This document shows positions 50,979 to 60,184 of a stretch of 64,000 bases of DNA, piece after piece. Position 1 is the first letter of the stretch. Every line of letters starts with the position of its first letter. Below the pieces are notes generated by a model. That model worked only from the letters and a program-made list of their open reading frames with translations. It did no database searches and had not been told where the DNA came from. The position numbers and the translations under genes were made by a program. This DNA comes from Ignavibacteriaceae bacterium. Its GTDB lineage: Bacteria > Bacteroidota > Ignavibacteria > Ignavibacteriales > Ignavibacteriaceae. The stretch spans positions 124,001-188,000 of the forward strand of contig JALNZG010000002.1 of the NCBI GenBank assembly GCA_023229425.1. The letters run 5' to 3'.

Positions 50979-53444
50979 ATGAAATATCCTTTTGCAGAAA
51001 TTGAAACCAAATGGCAAAGCTATTGGGAAAAAAACCAGGTTTATAAAACAGATTTTTCTAAAACCGGGAATAAACTTTACACGCTTGTAATGTTTATTTA
51101 TCCCAGCGGGGCAAAATTACACTGCGGACACTGGTACAATTACGGACCTGCCGATAGCTGGGCGCGCTATAAAAAATTAAAAGGTTTTAATGTTTTTGAA
51201 CCGATGGGTTACGATGCGTTCGGTCTTCCGGCAGAAAATTTTGCTATTAAAACCGGAATTCATCCGCACGACAGCACAATGAAAAATATTGCTGACATTC
51301 GTTCGCAGTTGAAAAATATGGGCTGTATGTATGATTGGGACGCCGAGCTGATGACGTGCGTTCCCGAATATTATAAATGGAATCAGTGGCTTTTTATTCA
51401 ACTCTACAAAAAGGGATTAGCATACAGAAAAAATGCCCCGGTGAATTGGTGCACTTCGTGCAACACCGTGTTGGCAAATGAGCAAGTTCTTTCGGATGGT
51501 AATTGCGAACGTTGCGGTTCACAGGTGATTCAGAAAAATCTTACACAATGGTTTTTCAAAATAACAGAATACGCTGAAGAACTTTTAGCAGGATTGGACA
51601 CGATCCATTGGCCCGAAAAAACAAAATTGATGCAGAGAAACTGGATCGGGAAAAGTGTCGGCGCTGAAATTCATTTTAAAGTTGAAAACAGTGATGAAAC
51701 GATTTCCGTTTTTACAACACGTCCCGATACGTTGTTCGGCGTAACGTATGTCGTCCTCGCACCGGAACATTCTTTGGTTGATAAACTCGTAACCGCCGAA
51801 AACAAAAAAGCGGTTGATGATTACCGCGACCAAACAAGAAAATTAACCGAGATAGAAAGAACTTCAACAGTAAAAGAAAAAACGGGAGTTCCTGTTGGTG
51901 CATTTGCAATTAATCAGATGAACCAAGAACGCATTCCCATTTGGATTGCCGACTACGCATTGCTCACCTACGGAACGGGCTGTGTTATGGCGGTTCCCGC
52001 GCATGATGAAAGAGATTTTGAGTTTGCCACAAAGTTTGCTCTGCATATTCGCAAAGTAATTTTACAAGACGGAACAAATGAAACTAACGAATTAAAAGAA
52101 GCATTCACCGAAACCGGAACAATGGTAAATTCGGGTCAATTTAACGGGTTGCGTTCGGATGAAGGAAAACAAAAAATTATAGAATATCTCGAAGTAAATG
52201 ATTTCGGAAAAAGAAAAATAAATTTCCGCTTGCGCGATTGGTTGATCTCGCGCCAAAGATATTGGGGAACGCCGATCCCGGTAATTCACTGCGACAATTG
52301 CGGTGAAGTTTTAGTAGAAGAAAAAGATTTGCCGGTTGAATTGCCGTACGATGTTGATTTCAAAAGCCAGGGAGTTTCTCCTCTTGCTCGAAACGAAAAA
52401 TTCATTAATGTTAAATGTCCGAAGTGCGGTGCGGATGCAAAACGCGAAGCCGACACAATGGATACGTTTGTAGATTCTTCGTGGTATTATTTCCGTTATC
52501 TCAATCCGAATTTTTCCGAAGGAATTTTTGATAAAGAATTGACGGACAAATTTGTTCCGGTTGATATGTATGTTGGCGGAGCTGAACATGCAACAATGCA
52601 TTTGTTGTACGCACGCTTCATTCACAAATTTATCCGCGATCTTGGATTAACAAATTCAGATGAACCATTCCAAACGCTTGTGCATCAAGGGACAATTACG
52701 AACTCCGGTGCAAAGATGTCTAAGTCGAAAGGAAACGTTGTTAATCCGGGTGACTTTACAAAAAATGTCGGCAACGATGTTTTCCGTTTATACTTAATGT
52801 TTATGGGACCGTTTGAACAAGGTGGCGATTGGAGTGACAAAGGAATTGCCGGAACGGAAAGATTTGTCCAGCGTGTGTACGATCTATTTATCAACCATGA
52901 AAATATTGCGAAAGAGATTTCAGCACAAGAAAAATATGATCTGCAAAATTTGAGTGATGCGGAAAAAATTATATACAGAAAGATCAATCAAACCATTGCA
53001 AAATATGATGGCGAGTTGAATCATTTTCGCTTTAATACCGCGATTGCAAGTTTAATGGAATTGATAAATGAATTGAAAGCGTTGCCAAACTGCGGAAAAG
53101 AAATTCAAATTTACACGTTGGAGAGATTAGCAATTTTGCTTGCAGCAATTGCTCCGCATCTTGCTGAAGAATGCTGGCAAATGATCGGAAAAGAAAAAAC
53201 GATTTTTGAAAATCCAATTTGGTTTGATGCTGACAAAAATGCTTTAACGGAAGATGTTGCAAATATCGCAATACAGATCAGCGGAAAACTTCGAGCAACA
53301 ATCCAAGTTCCAATGAACAGCGATGAGGCGGCGGTAAAAACTGCGGCTTTAGCAGATGAAAAAGTTGCTAAATGGATTGAGGGCAAAACAGTTATCAAAG
53401 AAATTTTCGTAAAAAATAAAATTTTTAATATTGTTGTAAAATAA
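50979..53444 (+). CDS. leuS: Leucyl-tRNA synthetase
   Basis: Charges tRNA-Leu; class I synthetase of 821 residues. The HIGH box occurs as YPSGAKLHCGHWYNYG. FDAFGLPAENFAIKTG-like DAFGLPAENFAIKTGIHP, the zinc ribbon CTSCNTVLANEQVL with CERCG, the editing-domain motifs TVFTTRPDTLFGVTY and HDERDFEFA, and KMSKSKGNVVNP are all present. Zinc cysteines in CDNC and CPKCGADAKREADTMD-like segments are complete. Length is normal. A GxxExxY remnant follows. Confidence 0.97.
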   Translation: MKYPFAEIETKWQSYWEKNQVYKTDFSKTGNKLYTLVMFIYPSGAKLHCGHWYNYGPADSWARYKKLKGFNVFEPMGYDAFGLPAENFAIKTGIHPHDSTMKNIADIRSQLKNMGCMYDWDAELMTCVPEYYKWNQWLFIQLYKKGLAYRKNAPVNWCTSCNTVLANEQVLSDGNCERCGSQVIQKNLTQWFFKITEYAEELLAGLDTIHWPEKTKLMQRNWIGKSVGAEIHFKVENSDETISVFTTRPDTLFGVTYVVLAPEHSLVDKLVTAENKKAVDDYRDQTRKLTEIERTSTVKEKTGVPVGAFAINQMNQERIPIWIADYALLTYGTGCVMAVPAHDERDFEFATKFALHIRKVILQDGTNETNELKEAFTETGTMVNSGQFNGLRSDEGKQKIIEYLEVNDFGKRKINFRLRDWLISRQRYWGTPIPVIHCDNCGEVLVEEKDLPVELPYDVDFKSQGVSPLARNEKFINVKCPKCGADAKREADTMDTFVDSSWYYFRYLNPNFSEGIFDKELTDKFVPVDMYVGGAEHATMHLLYARFIHKFIRDLGLTNSDEPFQTLVHQGTITNSGAKMSKSKGNVVNPGDFTKNVGNDVFRLYLMFMGPFEQGGDWSDKGIAGTERFVQRVYDLFINHENIAKEISAQEKYDLQNLSDAEKIIYRKINQTIAKYDGELNHFRFNTAIASLMELINELKALPNCGKEIQIYTLERLAILLAAIAPHLAEECWQMIGKEKTIFENPIWFDADKNALTEDVANIAIQISGKLRATIQVPMNSDEAAVKTAALADEKVAKWIEGKTVIKEIFVKNKIFNIVVK

Positions 53445-53447
53445 GCG

Positions 53448-53467
53448 CAATGGGACGCAGATTTTTT
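53448..53467 (+). repeat. Left arm of inverted repeat flanking a GxxExxY remnant
   Basis: CAATGGGACGCAGATTTTTT, four bases after the leuS stop. Its inverse occurs at 53718-53737 with 18 of 20 bases identical. Confidence 0.8.
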
Positions 53468-53478
53468 AAGATTAGCCT

Positions 53479-53685
53479 TTAGTTGGTGAGTACTTTGCGG
53501 ACATTCTAGTAAATGAAGTTGTGGTTGTTGAATTAAAAGCTGCTGAAACTCTAGTTCCCGAACACGAAGCCCAACTTGTAAATTATTTAAGAGTAACAGA
53601 TTTAGAAGTTGGTTTATTATTAAATTTTGGAAAAGAGCCACAATTCAAAAGAAAAGTTTTGACTAAAGAATTCAAAAACAAATAA
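53479..53685 (+). pseudogene. C-terminal remnant of a GxxExxY-type protein
   Basis: The frame ending at 53685 reads GEYFADILVNEVVVVELKAA, EHEAQLVNYLRVTDLEVGLL, then LNFGKEPQFKRKVL, 68 codons, with a stop at 53473 just upstream. This is the C-terminal half of the GxxExxY family: ADxxV..xxvELKa, EHEaQlLNYL and VGLLiNFG. The N-terminal GxxExxY part is absent, so it is a truncated gene. It lies between two essential synthetase genes and inside a 20-bp inverted repeat. The related complete family contains PD-(D/E)XK-like residues. Confidence 0.7.
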
Positions 53686-53717
53686 ATGTTTTACCTTAAA
53701 AAATCATAATGGATCAT

Positions 53718-53737
53718 AAAGAATCCGCGTCCCATTG
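53718..53737 (-). repeat. Right arm of inverted repeat flanking a GxxExxY remnant
   Basis: AAAGAATCCGCGTCCCATTG, just before serS; read in reverse it is CAATGGGACGCGGATTCTTT, matching the left arm at 18 of 20 positions. Confidence 0.8.
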
Positions 53738-53754
53738 GGATTAAAGGAAAGTAA

Positions 53755-55032
53755 ATGTTAGACATAAAACTTATTCGTGAAAATCCGGAACTTGTCCGTA
53801 AAGGACTCTTAAACAAAAACGCTAAAGATATCGTTGATGAAATTCTAGCACTCGACGAAGAACGCCGTTCACTGATTTTAAAAACAGATGAACTGAAAGC
53901 AAAACGAAACCAAACCTCAGCACAAATTCCGCAGATGAAAAAAGCCGGGCAGGATACTTCTGCTGTATTTGCTGAAATGAAATTAGTCGGCGACCAAATT
54001 GCTTTATTCGATTCACAACTTCGCGAGATAGAAGAAAAAATTGAAACGATCCTTCGACATACACCAAATCTGGCTCACACATCCGTTCCGGTTGGAAAAA
54101 CAGCCGAAGAAAATGTTGAAACAAAACAATGGTTGCCCGATGGTTTTTCTTTTCAAAACGATTTTAAAATTTTAGACCACATCGAACTCGGAAAGAAATT
54201 AAAAATTCTAGATTTCGAGCGGGGCACAAAAATATCTGGTTCTGGCTTTCCTTTATACATCGGCAAAGGAGCAACGCTGGAGCGGGCGTTAATCAATTTT
54301 ATGCTTGATTATCATTTGCAGCATCATGGTTATACGGAAGTACTGCCGCCGATATTGGTGAATCGTGAATCAATGAAAGGAACCGGACAAATTCCAAAGA
54401 TGGAAGAAGATATGTATTTTGTTGAAAAAGACGGATTGTACCCAATTCCAACCGCCGAAGTACCTATCACCAATATACACCGTGATGAAATTTTAAATGA
54501 AAAAGATTTGCCGATAAAATATGTCGGCTATTCACCTTGCTTCAGACGCGAAGCTGGAAGTTACGGTAAAGATTCAAAAGGATTTTTGCGCGTACATCAG
54601 TTTAATAAAGTTGAAATGGTAAAATTTGTAAAACCGGAAACTTCTTACGACGAATTGGAGTTATTAGTAAAAGACGCCGAAGATATTTTGCACGCGTTGA
54701 ATGTTCCTTACCGCTTGCTTTTGCTTTGCACAGGCGATTTAAGTTTTTCCGCCGCCAAATGTTACGATATTGAAACTTGGTCTCCGGCTGAAAATAAATG
54801 GCTCGAAGCTTCATCGTGCAGTAACTTTGAAGCATTCCAGGCGCGGCGTGCAAATATCCGGTTCAGGAATGAAATAACGAAAAAACCAGAGTTTGTGCAT
54901 ACGCTCAACGGCAGCGGACTTGCAACCAGCCGTCTGATGGTTTCTATTTTAGAAAACAATCAAACGCCGGAACGAAAAATTATTGTTCCGAAAGTTTTAC
55001 AAAAGTACACGGGATTTGAAATAATAGATTAG
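53755..55032 (+). CDS. serS: Seryl-tRNA synthetase
   Basis: Charges tRNA-Ser; class II synthetase of 425 residues. The N-terminal antiparallel coiled coil spans residues about 30-105. Motif 2 FRREAGSYGKDSKGFLRVHQF and motif 3 LNGSGLATSRLMVSILENNQ are intact, as is PIPTAEVPITN. AAAGGAAAG before the ATG is a good ribosome site. Start lies 18 bases after the right arm of the inverted repeat. Confidence 0.97.
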   Translation: MLDIKLIRENPELVRKGLLNKNAKDIVDEILALDEERRSLILKTDELKAKRNQTSAQIPQMKKAGQDTSAVFAEMKLVGDQIALFDSQLREIEEKIETILRHTPNLAHTSVPVGKTAEENVETKQWLPDGFSFQNDFKILDHIELGKKLKILDFERGTKISGSGFPLYIGKGATLERALINFMLDYHLQHHGYTEVLPPILVNRESMKGTGQIPKMEEDMYFVEKDGLYPIPTAEVPITNIHRDEILNEKDLPIKYVGYSPCFRREAGSYGKDSKGFLRVHQFNKVEMVKFVKPETSYDELELLVKDAEDILHALNVPYRLLLLCTGDLSFSAAKCYDIETWSPAENKWLEASSCSNFEAFQARRANIRFRNEITKKPEFVHTLNGSGLATSRLMVSILENNQTPERKIIVPKVLQKYTGFEIID

Positions 55033-55156
55033 TTCGCAAATAGAATTTGCTTTGCAAATAAGAAATAGAAAATGCGAAGTAGTTTTTTTATCGGCAAATC
55101 CCACAAAAGATAAAATTAAATACATTTACTATAATTTGTTTGCCATAAAGAACTAA

Positions 55157-56905
55157 ATGACTAACCTTAAATCACTTAAAAAATATTTTGTCCGCTACAA
55201 AACAAAAATCTTTTGGGGAATACTTTTTATTCTCATCTCAAACGGATTTTCAACGTACATCCCAATCTTGATTAAAGATGTTATTAATGATTTACATAAA
55301 ACGGTTACACAACAAACTTTAATTAATTACGGATTGTTGATTGCCGGCACTTCGCTTATTGCCGGAGTTTTTCGTTTCCTTATTCGTCAAACCATTATTG
55401 TGGTCTCGCGGGAAATTGAATTTGATCTGCGGCAGGATTTTTGGGCGCACATCCAGCGTCTGCCACTCCGCTATTTTCAAAATAATTCCACCGGAAATAT
55501 TATGGCGCACGCAACCAACGACATCAACGCGGTGCGCATGTTTATTGGTCCGGCGGTTATGTACACAATTGATACCGGCATTCGTTTTCTTATCGTCCTC
55601 TGGATAATGCTCTCAATTGATGTTTCGGTAACGCTCTATTCGCTGCTGCCGCTGCCGTTTTTATCTTACATGATTTATGTAATCGGGAAGAAAATCCATG
55701 CTCGCTTTACGGCGATACAGGAAAAATTTTCAGAACTCACTACAAAAGCGCAAGAAAATTATTCGGGAATGAGAGTTATCAAGTCTTACGTTCGCGAAGA
55801 AAGCGAAATTGACGAGTTCGCAACTCTAAGCAAAGATTATTTGCACAGAAATATGAAGCTTGTAAAAATTCAAGCACTTTTCCAGCCGATCTTATTTTTG
55901 ATAACCGGATTATCAATCATCATTGTTATTTGGGTTGGCGGTTCAGAAGTTATTAACAATAAATTAATGCTCGGCGATGTTACTGCACTGATCATTTATT
56001 TGGGCATGCTCATTTGGCCAATCATCGCATTCGGCTGGGTGATAAACATTATTCAACAAGCGGAAGCGAGTATGAAACGATTAAATAAAATTCTTGCCGA
56101 ACCGTTTGAAATTGTTGAAACAGAGGAAACTGATTTTTCACTAAAAGATTTAAAGGGGAAAATTACATTTAGAAATGTTTCATTCAGTTATCAAGAACAT
56201 CTCCCAAAAGTTTTGAATAACATCAATTTAGAAATTCCGGTTGGAACAACGCTTGCCATTATGGGATTAACTGGCGCGGGTAAAACAACGATGATCAACC
56301 TACTTCCCCGCTTGTACGATGTTACCGATGGAGAAATTTTACTTGACGATAAACCGATCAATAAAATTCCTCTGGCGACATTACGCAAACAAATCGGTTT
56401 TGTTCAGCAGGAAACATTTCTTTTTTCCGATTCAATTGCAAATAATCTAACTTACGGATTAAGAGAACACAACGGCGATAAAATGATGACGGCTTCGCGC
56501 ATTGCTCAATTCGATAAAGATGTAAAAGATTTTCCTAATGGATATGAAACCATAATCGGCGAGCGGGGCATAACGCTTTCCGGTGGACAAAAACAACGCG
56601 CGACCATTGCGCGGTCATTGGTAATCGATCCGAAAATCTTAATTCTCGATGACTCTTTTTCAGCCGTTGACACGCACACGGAAGAAGAAATTCTTAAGAA
56701 CTTGAAATTATTTATGAAAGAACGGACGAGCATCATAATCAGTCACCGCATCTCAACGGTAAAAGACGCCGACAAAATTGTAGTGCTTGATAAAGGTACC
56801 ATTGCGGAAGAAGGAACACACAACGAACTGCTTTCGTTAAATAAATTGTATGCTGATATTTATTATAAACAACTACTTGAAAAAGAAATTGAAGAATTTA
56901 ATTGA
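55157..56905 (+). CDS. ABC half-exporter subunit, non-catalytic Walker B type (BmrC/TM287-like)
   Basis: A 582-residue half transporter with an N-terminal six-helix exporter domain (residues 1-310) and a C-terminal nucleotide-binding domain. Walker A GLTGAGKTT is at about residue 371 and the signature is the canonical LSGGQKQR (about 474). The Walker B end reads ILILDDS: Asp where a catalytic Glu is expected; switch His in IIISHRIST. This matches the degenerate-site subunit of heterodimeric exporters. The partner is probably the protein encoded at 58002-59792, whose defects are complementary. Substrate unknown; lipids or drugs are common for the family. Confidence 0.9.
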   Translation: MTNLKSLKKYFVRYKTKIFWGILFILISNGFSTYIPILIKDVINDLHKTVTQQTLINYGLLIAGTSLIAGVFRFLIRQTIIVVSREIEFDLRQDFWAHIQRLPLRYFQNNSTGNIMAHATNDINAVRMFIGPAVMYTIDTGIRFLIVLWIMLSIDVSVTLYSLLPLPFLSYMIYVIGKKIHARFTAIQEKFSELTTKAQENYSGMRVIKSYVREESEIDEFATLSKDYLHRNMKLVKIQALFQPILFLITGLSIIIVIWVGGSEVINNKLMLGDVTALIIYLGMLIWPIIAFGWVINIIQQAEASMKRLNKILAEPFEIVETEETDFSLKDLKGKITFRNVSFSYQEHLPKVLNNINLEIPVGTTLAIMGLTGAGKTTMINLLPRLYDVTDGEILLDDKPINKIPLATLRKQIGFVQQETFLFSDSIANNLTYGLREHNGDKMMTASRIAQFDKDVKDFPNGYETIIGERGITLSGGQKQRATIARSLVIDPKILILDDSFSAVDTHTEEEILKNLKLFMKERTSIIISHRISTVKDADKIVVLDKGTIAEEGTHNELLSLNKLYADIYYKQLLEKEIEEFN

Positions 56906-56916
56906 GGAGAAAAAAC

Positions 56917-57927
56917 ATGGCTAAAATAAAAATTGCTTTCTTCGAAATAACTTCGGATGAAAAGAAATATGTAAAAAAACAGTTCGACAAAAACTATGAA
57001 CTTTTCTTTTACAAGGAAAAGTTGGACGAAGAAAATGTTTCCCTGATAAAAGATGTTGATGTGGTTTCAATTTTCATTTATTCAAAGATCACTCAGAAGA
57101 TAATTGATAAAGCGAAAAAGTTAAAACTGATAGCAACACGCAGCACCGGTTTTAATCATATCAATTTAAATGAAGCGCAGAAAAATAAAATCTCCGTCTG
57201 CAACGTTCCGTATTACGGAGAAAACACAGTTGCCGAACATACCTTTGCACTCATTCTTGCGCTCTCAAGAAACCTGCACAAAGCTTACGTCCGCACCATT
57301 CAAGGAAATTATTCACTTGAAGGTTTGCGCGGATTCGATCTGAAAAATAAAACTCTCGGCGTTATAGGCGCCGGAAGCATCGGTATGCACGTGATTAAAA
57401 TGGCAAAAGGTTTTGGCATGAAGGTGATAGCCTTTGACCTAAAAGAAAATCACATGATGAAAGAATTACTCGACTTAAAATATGTTTCGCTTGATGAACT
57501 TCTTTCAACTTCCGATATTCTCACAATTCATTGCCCTTACACAGAGCAAACGCAGTATCTAATTAATATGCGCAATATTCATTTAGTAAAAAAAGGCGCC
57601 TTATTCATTAACACTGCGCGCAGTGAAATAATTGAACCTTCGGCGCTCTATTATGCAATTGATAACGGTATCTTTGGCGGCGCCGGACTTGATGTTTTCG
57701 AAGGCGAAGAATTAGCTCTTGAAGAAAATCAAATGCTTACAAAGAACGTTCCGCTTGAACATCTCGAAGCTATAATGAAAAGAAATATTTTACTCCGCAG
57801 AGAAAACGTTATCATCACTCCGCATATGGCGTTTGATTCTGTTGAAGCGGTTGAAAGAATTTTGGATACTTCGGTAAACAATATTAAATCATTTATTACA
57901 AAAGAAAATTATCATAAAGTAGTTTAG
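56917..57927 (+). CDS. D-isomer-specific 2-hydroxyacid dehydrogenase, D-lactate dehydrogenase-like
   Basis: A 336-residue NAD-dependent reductase. I choose the ATG at 56917, preceded by GAGGAG; an in-frame TTG at 56902 overlaps the ABC gene. Catalytic residues are Arg in INTARSEII, Glu in DVFEGEE and His in ITPHMAFDS. The nucleotide-binding loop is GVIGAGSIGMHVIKMAKGFGM. The N-terminal ATRSTGFNHINL matches the D-lactate-dehydrogenase branch. It would reduce pyruvate to D-lactate or a related 2-keto acid. It lies between the two ABC half-exporter genes, tightly coupled to the first. Confidence 0.85.
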   Translation: MAKIKIAFFEITSDEKKYVKKQFDKNYELFFYKEKLDEENVSLIKDVDVVSIFIYSKITQKIIDKAKKLKLIATRSTGFNHINLNEAQKNKISVCNVPYYGENTVAEHTFALILALSRNLHKAYVRTIQGNYSLEGLRGFDLKNKTLGVIGAGSIGMHVIKMAKGFGMKVIAFDLKENHMMKELLDLKYVSLDELLSTSDILTIHCPYTEQTQYLINMRNIHLVKKGALFINTARSEIIEPSALYYAIDNGIFGGAGLDVFEGEELALEENQMLTKNVPLEHLEAIMKRNILLRRENVIITPHMAFDSVEAVERILDTSVNNIKSFITKENYHKVV

Positions 57928-57960
57928 AAAATTGTTCTTGATCGTGATTTCACAAAACAG

Positions 57961-57990
57961 ATTAAGATTAAGATTAGGATTAGGATTAAG
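57961..57990 (+). repeat. Five tandem ATTARG hexamers ahead of the second ABC gene
   Basis: ATTAAG, ATTAAG, ATTAGG, ATTAGG, ATTAAG in a row, ending eleven bases before the ATG of the ABC gene at 58002. The same hexamer type makes up the inverted repeat at 25910-25983. Confidence 0.9.
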
Positions 57991-58001
57991 AAAAATAAAT
58001 A

Positions 58002-59792
58002 ATGGCACAAGAAAAGAACGAAGACGAGATACTCGGTAAAGCATACGACGCAAAGTTAATGAAGCGGCTACTGACCTTCATTAAACCATACAAACGCTAT
58101 GTGATCTTTGCGATATTGTTAAATATCATCGTTGCGGCGCTTGGTCCGCTACGTCCGTACTTAACAAAAATTGCAATCGATGATTATATCGTCAATAAAA
58201 ACTTTACCGGTTTACTTTGGATTACGATCGCTCTCTTTGCAACGCTATTTTTTCAATCGGCTATTCAGTATTTGCTGACCTACTACACACAGTATCTCGG
58301 ACAAAAAACTATTTATGACATTCGTTTGAAGTTATTTTCACATACGCAAAAACTTGCTATAAAATTTTTTGATAGGACTCCGATTGGACGGCTTGTTACC
58401 CGCGTAACGAATGATATTGAATCGTTGAACGAACTTTTCTCATCCGGCATTATCATGATCTTCAGCGATGTGTTTATCATTTTCTGGATCCTTGGTTTTA
58501 TGTTTTTTATGGATTGGAAATTGTCGTTTGTGTCGCTTTCAATTTTGCCGGTGCTTATTTACGGCACGTTTCTTTTTAGAAGAAAAGTACGTGAGAACTA
58601 CCGCGATGTACGGTTTCATCTTGCAAGATTAAATTCATATATGCAGGAACATATCACCGGAATTTCCGTAATGCAGCTTTTCCATAAAGAGAAAGAAGAA
58701 CTGCAAAAATTTTCCGGTATAAACGGCGACCACAAAAAAGCTAACATTGAATCAATTTTTTATTACGCGGTTTTTTATCCTTCGGTGGAATTTGTTAGTT
58801 CTATCGCTCTTGCGTTAATTATCTGGTACGGTGGGGGTGAAGTTGTGCACAATGTTCTTACGCTCGGAACACTCTTTGCGTTTCTTCAATACACAGAAAT
58901 GTTCTTCCGCCCGATACGCGATCTCTCGGAAAAATATAATATTATGCAGACGGCAATGGCTTCTTCCGAAAGAGTTTTTAAATTGCTTGATGATGATACG
59001 TTTATCAAAAATCCGGAAGAACCTAAATTTTTACATTCGGTTAAAGGATCAATTTCTTTTGAAAATGTTTCGTTCGCTTATAATAAAGATGAATTCGTTC
59101 TAAAAAATATTTCATTTGATGTGAATCCCGGAGAAACCGTTGCCATTGTAGGCGCTACCGGCGCGGGCAAGACAAGCATCATCAATATTCTTACACGGTT
59201 TTATGATATTAACACCGGCGTTATCCGGATAGATGGAATTGATATTCGTGAAGTTGATAAACGCGATCTGCGGAAACAAATATCTATTGTGCTGCAGGAT
59301 GTTTTTCTTTTTTCGGGAACAATTAAATCTAATATCGGGATGAATAATTCTGATATTTCTGATGAACAAATTAAGCGTGCGGCGGAACTTGTCGGCGCAG
59401 ATAAGTTTATTCAACTGCTTCCGAAAAAATATGATGAAGAAGTAAAGGAACGGGGAGCCACATTAAGCGTTGGACAAAAACAATTAATTTCTTTTGCGCG
59501 CGCGCTGGCGTTCAATCCCCAAATATTAATTTTAGATGAAGCGACTTCAAGTGTTGATACGGAGACGGAAATACTTATTCAACAGGCAATAGAAAAACTT
59601 CTCGTTGGAAGAACGGCAATTGTTATTGCTCACCGGCTTTCAACAATTCAGAATGCTGATAAAATAATTGTAATGCACAAAGGTGAAATCAAAGAAACCG
59701 GGAATCATCAGGAACTCCTTGCAAAACGGGGAATCTATTACCGGCTTTATCAATTGCAATACAAAGACCAAGAGATAAACAAAGTCGGTTAG
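58002..59792 (+). CDS. ABC half-exporter subunit, catalytic Walker B type (BmrD/TM288-like)
   Basis: A 596-residue half transporter with six transmembrane helices (residues about 25-325) and a nucleotide-binding domain. Walker A GATGAGKTS is at about 384 and Walker B ILILDEATSSVD has the catalytic Glu (about 512). The signature, however, reads LSVGQKQL, not LSGGQ. The H loop is IVIAHRLST. The pattern complements the first half-exporter: the site made from this subunit's Walker motifs and the partner's LSGGQ would be catalytic; the other would be degenerate. A heterodimeric exporter is therefore likely. Confidence 0.92.
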   Translation: MAQEKNEDEILGKAYDAKLMKRLLTFIKPYKRYVIFAILLNIIVAALGPLRPYLTKIAIDDYIVNKNFTGLLWITIALFATLFFQSAIQYLLTYYTQYLGQKTIYDIRLKLFSHTQKLAIKFFDRTPIGRLVTRVTNDIESLNELFSSGIIMIFSDVFIIFWILGFMFFMDWKLSFVSLSILPVLIYGTFLFRRKVRENYRDVRFHLARLNSYMQEHITGISVMQLFHKEKEELQKFSGINGDHKKANIESIFYYAVFYPSVEFVSSIALALIIWYGGGEVVHNVLTLGTLFAFLQYTEMFFRPIRDLSEKYNIMQTAMASSERVFKLLDDDTFIKNPEEPKFLHSVKGSISFENVSFAYNKDEFVLKNISFDVNPGETVAIVGATGAGKTSIINILTRFYDINTGVIRIDGIDIREVDKRDLRKQISIVLQDVFLFSGTIKSNIGMNNSDISDEQIKRAAELVGADKFIQLLPKKYDEEVKERGATLSVGQKQLISFARALAFNPQILILDEATSSVDTETEILIQQAIEKLLVGRTAIVIAHRLSTIQNADKIIVMHKGEIKETGNHQELLAKRGIYYRLYQLQYKDQEINKVG

Positions 59793-59815
59793 TTGAAAGA
59801 ATTATTGATGAGGAT

Positions 59816-59847
59816 GATAGATAAGCGAGAGTTTGTTTATCATCCTT
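59816..59847 (+). repeat. Left direct repeat flanking the RelBE-like module
   Basis: A 32-base segment starting GATAGATAAG and ending GTTTATCATCCTT, repeated at 60494-60525 with 27 of 32 bases identical. Its right half also forms a hairpin with the preceding AGGATGATA. Confidence 0.7.
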
Positions 59848-59903
59848 AAAAAAATGAGAGCACAGATATTGTGTTTGCGGTTTCATGTTTCAATTTATTT
59901 CCC

Positions 59904-59934
59904 TTTGAGTAAAGCAAAAATAAATTTATTTTGC
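59904..59934 (+). promoter_or_regulatory. Candidate promoter for the RelBE-like module
   Basis: TTTG (59904-59907), 19 bases, then TATTTTGC (59927-59934), a partial match to TAnnTTTG, 19 bases before the antitoxin start. Confidence 0.4.
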
Positions 59935-59953
59935 ATCAAAAAATGAGAGAAAA

Positions 59954-60184
59954 ATGTTAACTGCAAAAAGAAAACGTTTCATAGTTGATGAAAATGGAAA
60001 ACCTCAATCAATCATCCTGGATATTGAAACGTATAACCGCATGCTTGAATTGATTGAAGATAATGAAGATGTTAAGGAATATAAAAAAGCAAAACCTAAA
60101 GTTGACGCATCATTAAAAGCCGGAGACTATGTTACCTTAAAGGAATTACAAAAACATCAACACAAAAAGAAAAATGTTTTTTGA
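59954..60184 (+). CDS. RelB/Phd-like antitoxin
   Basis: A 76-residue protein, MLTAKRKRFIVDENGKPQSI and so on, with the RYIVDENGKP-type ribbon opening of antitoxins paired with RelE/ParE toxins and a helical middle (LDIETYNRMLELIEDNED). It overlaps the following toxin gene by 11 bases. A charged Lys-rich tail (KHQHKKKNVF) should bind the toxin groove. Confidence 0.78.
   Translation: MLTAKRKRFIVDENGKPQSIILDIETYNRMLELIEDNEDVKEYKKAKPKVDASLKAGDYVTLKELQKHQHKKKNVF

Noticed and set aside
59816..59847. Terminator for the second ABC gene
   Set aside because: The hairpin has a long loop and only a modest T/A run afterwards; the direct-repeat character is the stronger signal.
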